DNA of 25,702 nt from a virus: positions 1 through 25,702 of the IMG/VR virus record IMGVR_UViG_3300025282_002707. One strand, 5' to 3'. Position 1 is the first letter of the stretch, and the number at the start of each line of letters is the position of its first letter. Below are positions 24,506 to 25,702 of the stretch, piece after piece. A program made the translations under genes and the position numbers. A model generated the notes under the pieces. The model was not told the DNA's origin. It did not search any database and worked only from the letters and a program-made list of their open reading frames with translations.

Positions 24506-24792
24506 CGGGACCGCCGCATCAGGTCGGCCATTCGGTGGGACACGGCGCGTGGCCCGTGGGTGGTCGTCACGGCGGTACAGACCCGCGCCGGGTCAAGGTT
24601 CAGCCACGCGCACCATAAGTGCAGTCGGGGACTGGTGGTCTCGTGAAAAAACCGCTCGGCTGAGTGACGATGACGCCGCGACTGCCGATGGGCCCGCGAG
24701 TGCCGATCCACAAGCTGTAAGTCTCGAATCGCACTGGCGATCACGGCCGCCGCCAAGGACCAGTACCCCTCTCGGTCGGCGCGGGCCCCCAT
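24502..24792 (-). CDS. Unknown small protein, 96 aa
   Basis: The N-terminal half is a helix (WSLAAAVIASAIRDLQLVD) followed by an Arg/His-rich stretch. The C-terminal half has SAERFF and HLWCAWLNLDPARV, a pattern I recall from small proteins near phage packaging genes in which a helix ends in a short W-x-x-x-LDP motif. The role is not known. It starts on the TGATG junction with the putative small terminase and ends in an ATGA junction, so it is embedded in a coupled operon. Confidence 0.6.
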   Translation of the reverse strand: MGARADREGYWSLAAAVIASAIRDLQLVDRHSRAHRQSRRHRHSAERFFHETTSPRLHLWCAWLNLDPARVCTAVTTTHGPRAVSHRMADLMRRSR

Positions 24793-25229
24793 CAGTTCGC
24801 TTTCCCGCGTTGTTCGTACCGCTGCAACAGGTCGTGATAAAACGACGCCAGCGGAGACTCTTTCCCGGCCATCCCCGCGACTTTCGCTTCAATCGCCGAT
24901 CGGCAGGTATCCGCCTTCAGCTTCGCGCCCCCGTCACACTCGACGTAATTGGTCGTCCACAGCACATACGCCATCTCGTTGTAGTGCTTTTTGAGCGCCA
25001 GATCAAGCCGGGTCTCGTCCCCCAACTCGTGCCACGGCTGCCCCCCGCTCTGCTGTTCCAGGGCTTTCAGGACCGCCGGTTGCATCGGCCATGTCTCCTC
25101 GCACTCGATCAGGACCGCCTCGGTCTGCTCCTCGTCCCAAAAATACCGCACCGCTTCGGCGATCGGTGCGCCCGTCAGCACCATCGCCGCGAACGCCCCC
25201 GCTTCCCGCGTTGTCAGGATTCTCTCCAT
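24792..25229 (-). CDS. Putative terminase small subunit, 145 aa
   Basis: It lies a few small genes upstream of the large terminase. The N-terminus reads ILTTREAGAFAAMVLTG, resembling the helix-turn-helix-like start of small terminases that choose the packaging site. Residues about 80-125 (LALKKHYNEMAYVLWTTNYV, then CRSAIEAKVAGMAGKESPLA) resemble the conserved middle and oligomerisation parts I recall in this family. Length fits. The ATG at 25229 has AAGGTGG about 10 nt upstream and an in-frame TGA two codons before it, so it cannot extend further. It overlaps the HTH gene by 227 nt in another frame. Confidence 0.5.
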   Translation of the reverse strand: MERILTTREAGAFAAMVLTGAPIAEAVRYFWDEEQTEAVLIECEETWPMQPAVLKALEQQSGGQPWHELGDETRLDLALKKHYNEMAYVLWTTNYVECDGGAKLKADTCRSAIEAKVAGMAGKESPLASFYHDLLQRYEQRGKAN

Positions 25230-25560
25230 ACGTCAGCACCACCTTCGGGTCGCCTCGAACGGTCTGAGGAAACGTCACCGTCACCTCACAGCCACACGCG
25301 GACGCATACCGCAAAAACCACCGCAGCGTCCCCGACCCGCCCTGCCCCCGTTTCTTATGAAAATATTGATAAATTGCGTTCGGATACACCCCCCACAACC
25401 CCGCAATCTCCCGCACCGATAACCCCGCCCGACTCCGCATCTCCTCCAGTAACTGCGAAAACCCATCATCCGACACCGGATACCGCACCACCGCCCCCGT
25501 GGGCTCTACCCCACGCCTCGCCGACACCGGTCGCCGCACTCTCCGCATGATGTCTCCCAT
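25003..25560 (-). CDS. Helix-turn-helix protein with overprinted C-terminal tail, 185 aa
   Basis: Residues about 34-97 form a Cro/CI-type helix-turn-helix domain: FSQLLEEMRSRAGLSVREIA, then WGVYPNAIYQYFHKKRG, and a closing helix and strand (TLRWFLRYASACGCEVTVTF). It should bind DNA as a regulator or take part in packaging-site recognition. Residues after about 110 overlap the putative small terminase in another frame and are Gly/Arg/Asp-rich without visible fold. The ATG at 25560 has AAGGGGGG 9 nt upstream. A TTG at 25587 is an alternative. Confidence 0.6.
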   Translation of the reverse strand: MGDIMRRVRRPVSARRGVEPTGAVVRYPVSDDGFSQLLEEMRSRAGLSVREIAGLWGVYPNAIYQYFHKKRGQGGSGTLRWFLRYASACGCEVTVTFPQTVRGDPKVVLTYGENPDNAGSGGVRGDGADGRTDRRSGAVFLGRGADRGGPDRVRGDMADATGGPESPGTAERGAAVARVGGRDPA

Positions 25561-25702
25561 CCTGTCACACCACCCCCCTTTTTTCAACCCGTGGCAAAAA
25601 GTCCCCCATCACTCCGTCATCGCCCACCTCGCATCACTCAGTCACGACAGACCCTCCGCTTTGTAGATCTGAACACCCCCCCATCCCGAAAAGCCTTTAC
25701 CC
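25561..25702 (-). other. Right-edge region without an assignable gene
   Basis: This stretch holds the ribosome site of the HTH gene. Two minus-strand frames are open from the window edge. One ends at TGA 25644-25642 and reads GKGFSGWGGVQIYKAEGLS. The other ends a few bases later. Either could be the 3' end of a gene outside the window, and I cannot decide. GAGTGATG occurs twice about 30 nt apart. No convincing -35/-10 pair was found. Confidence 0.3.

Noticed and set aside
24420-25550. Long + strand open frame of 376 codons opposite the HTH and small-terminase genes
   Set aside because: It lies entirely antisense to coupled minus-strand genes with recognisable domains. It is Arg/Pro/Ser-rich, as expected from the reverse of GC-rich coding sequence, and has no known motif.
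25561-25640. Tiny upstream open frames (for example 13 codons ending just before the HTH start)
   Set aside because: They are too short to separate from chance and have no conserved feature that I can see.
1-25702. tRNA genes, CRISPR arrays, insertion sequences and integrase or attachment sites
   Set aside because: No cloverleaf-like sequence in the gaps, no spaced repeats, no transposase or recombinase motif and no terminal inverted repeats were seen.

Overview
This window reads as the virion-structure and DNA-packaging arm of a tailed bacteriophage with a short (podovirus-type) tail. Every gene I support is on the minus strand, so transcription runs from the right end (25702) to the left end (1). 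The portal (730 aa), coat (427 aa) and scaffold (274 aa) are close in size and order to the P22 lineage, and an adaptor-like protein and a nozzle/stabilisation-like protein follow. No tail-tube, sheath or tape-measure gene is seen. Good Shine-Dalgarno sites and one near-consensus sigma-70 type promoter point to a bacterial host. The host itself cannot be named. No replication, integrase, lysis-enzyme or RNA polymerase gene was recognised, so this is part of a genome.

Layout in the direction of transcription: (1) 25560-24323, an HTH protein, a likely small terminase subunit, an unknown protein and a two-helix membrane peptide. (2) 24318-22741, the large terminase. (3) 22741-22073, three small unknown proteins, two of them extensively overlapping. 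(4) 22066-19874, the portal, followed by a 52-aa basic protein that begins inside the portal stop codon and carries a possible -1 frameshift site. (5) A promoter and structured leader at 19719-19578, then scaffold and major capsid protein, then a strong hairpin at 17424-17385 and a decoration-like protein. (6) 16949-14486, two unknown proteins, the adaptor-like protein, a second beta-rich small protein and a small basic protein. (7) 14485-9001, a repeat-rich tail fibre, a TIM-barrel-like glycosidase and the nozzle-like protein. (8) 9000-6468, an unknown helical protein, a 40-aa Cys/His-rich peptide, a knob-like virion protein, a GNAT-like protein and an unknown Gly-rich protein. (9) 6417-42, three very large low-complexity proteins and one small basic Pro-rich protein. 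The large proteins are candidates for internal or ejection proteins.

Genes are packed tightly. Nine junctions use overlapping stop/start signals (TAATG, TGATG, TAGTG or ATGA), which implies translational coupling across a long late operon. Base composition drifts from GC-rich at the terminase end (43 of 60 bases by hand count at 24121-24180) to about half GC at the internal-protein end (29 of 60 at 601-660).

The most unusual points are the hidden 52-aa gene with its coherent alternative -1 tail, the embedded capsid promoter and post-capsid hairpin, the tail-encoded glycosidase, the tiny Cys/His peptide, and two same-strand out-of-frame overlaps of over 150 nt. Family assignments come from visible motifs and recall of families. 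No search could be run.
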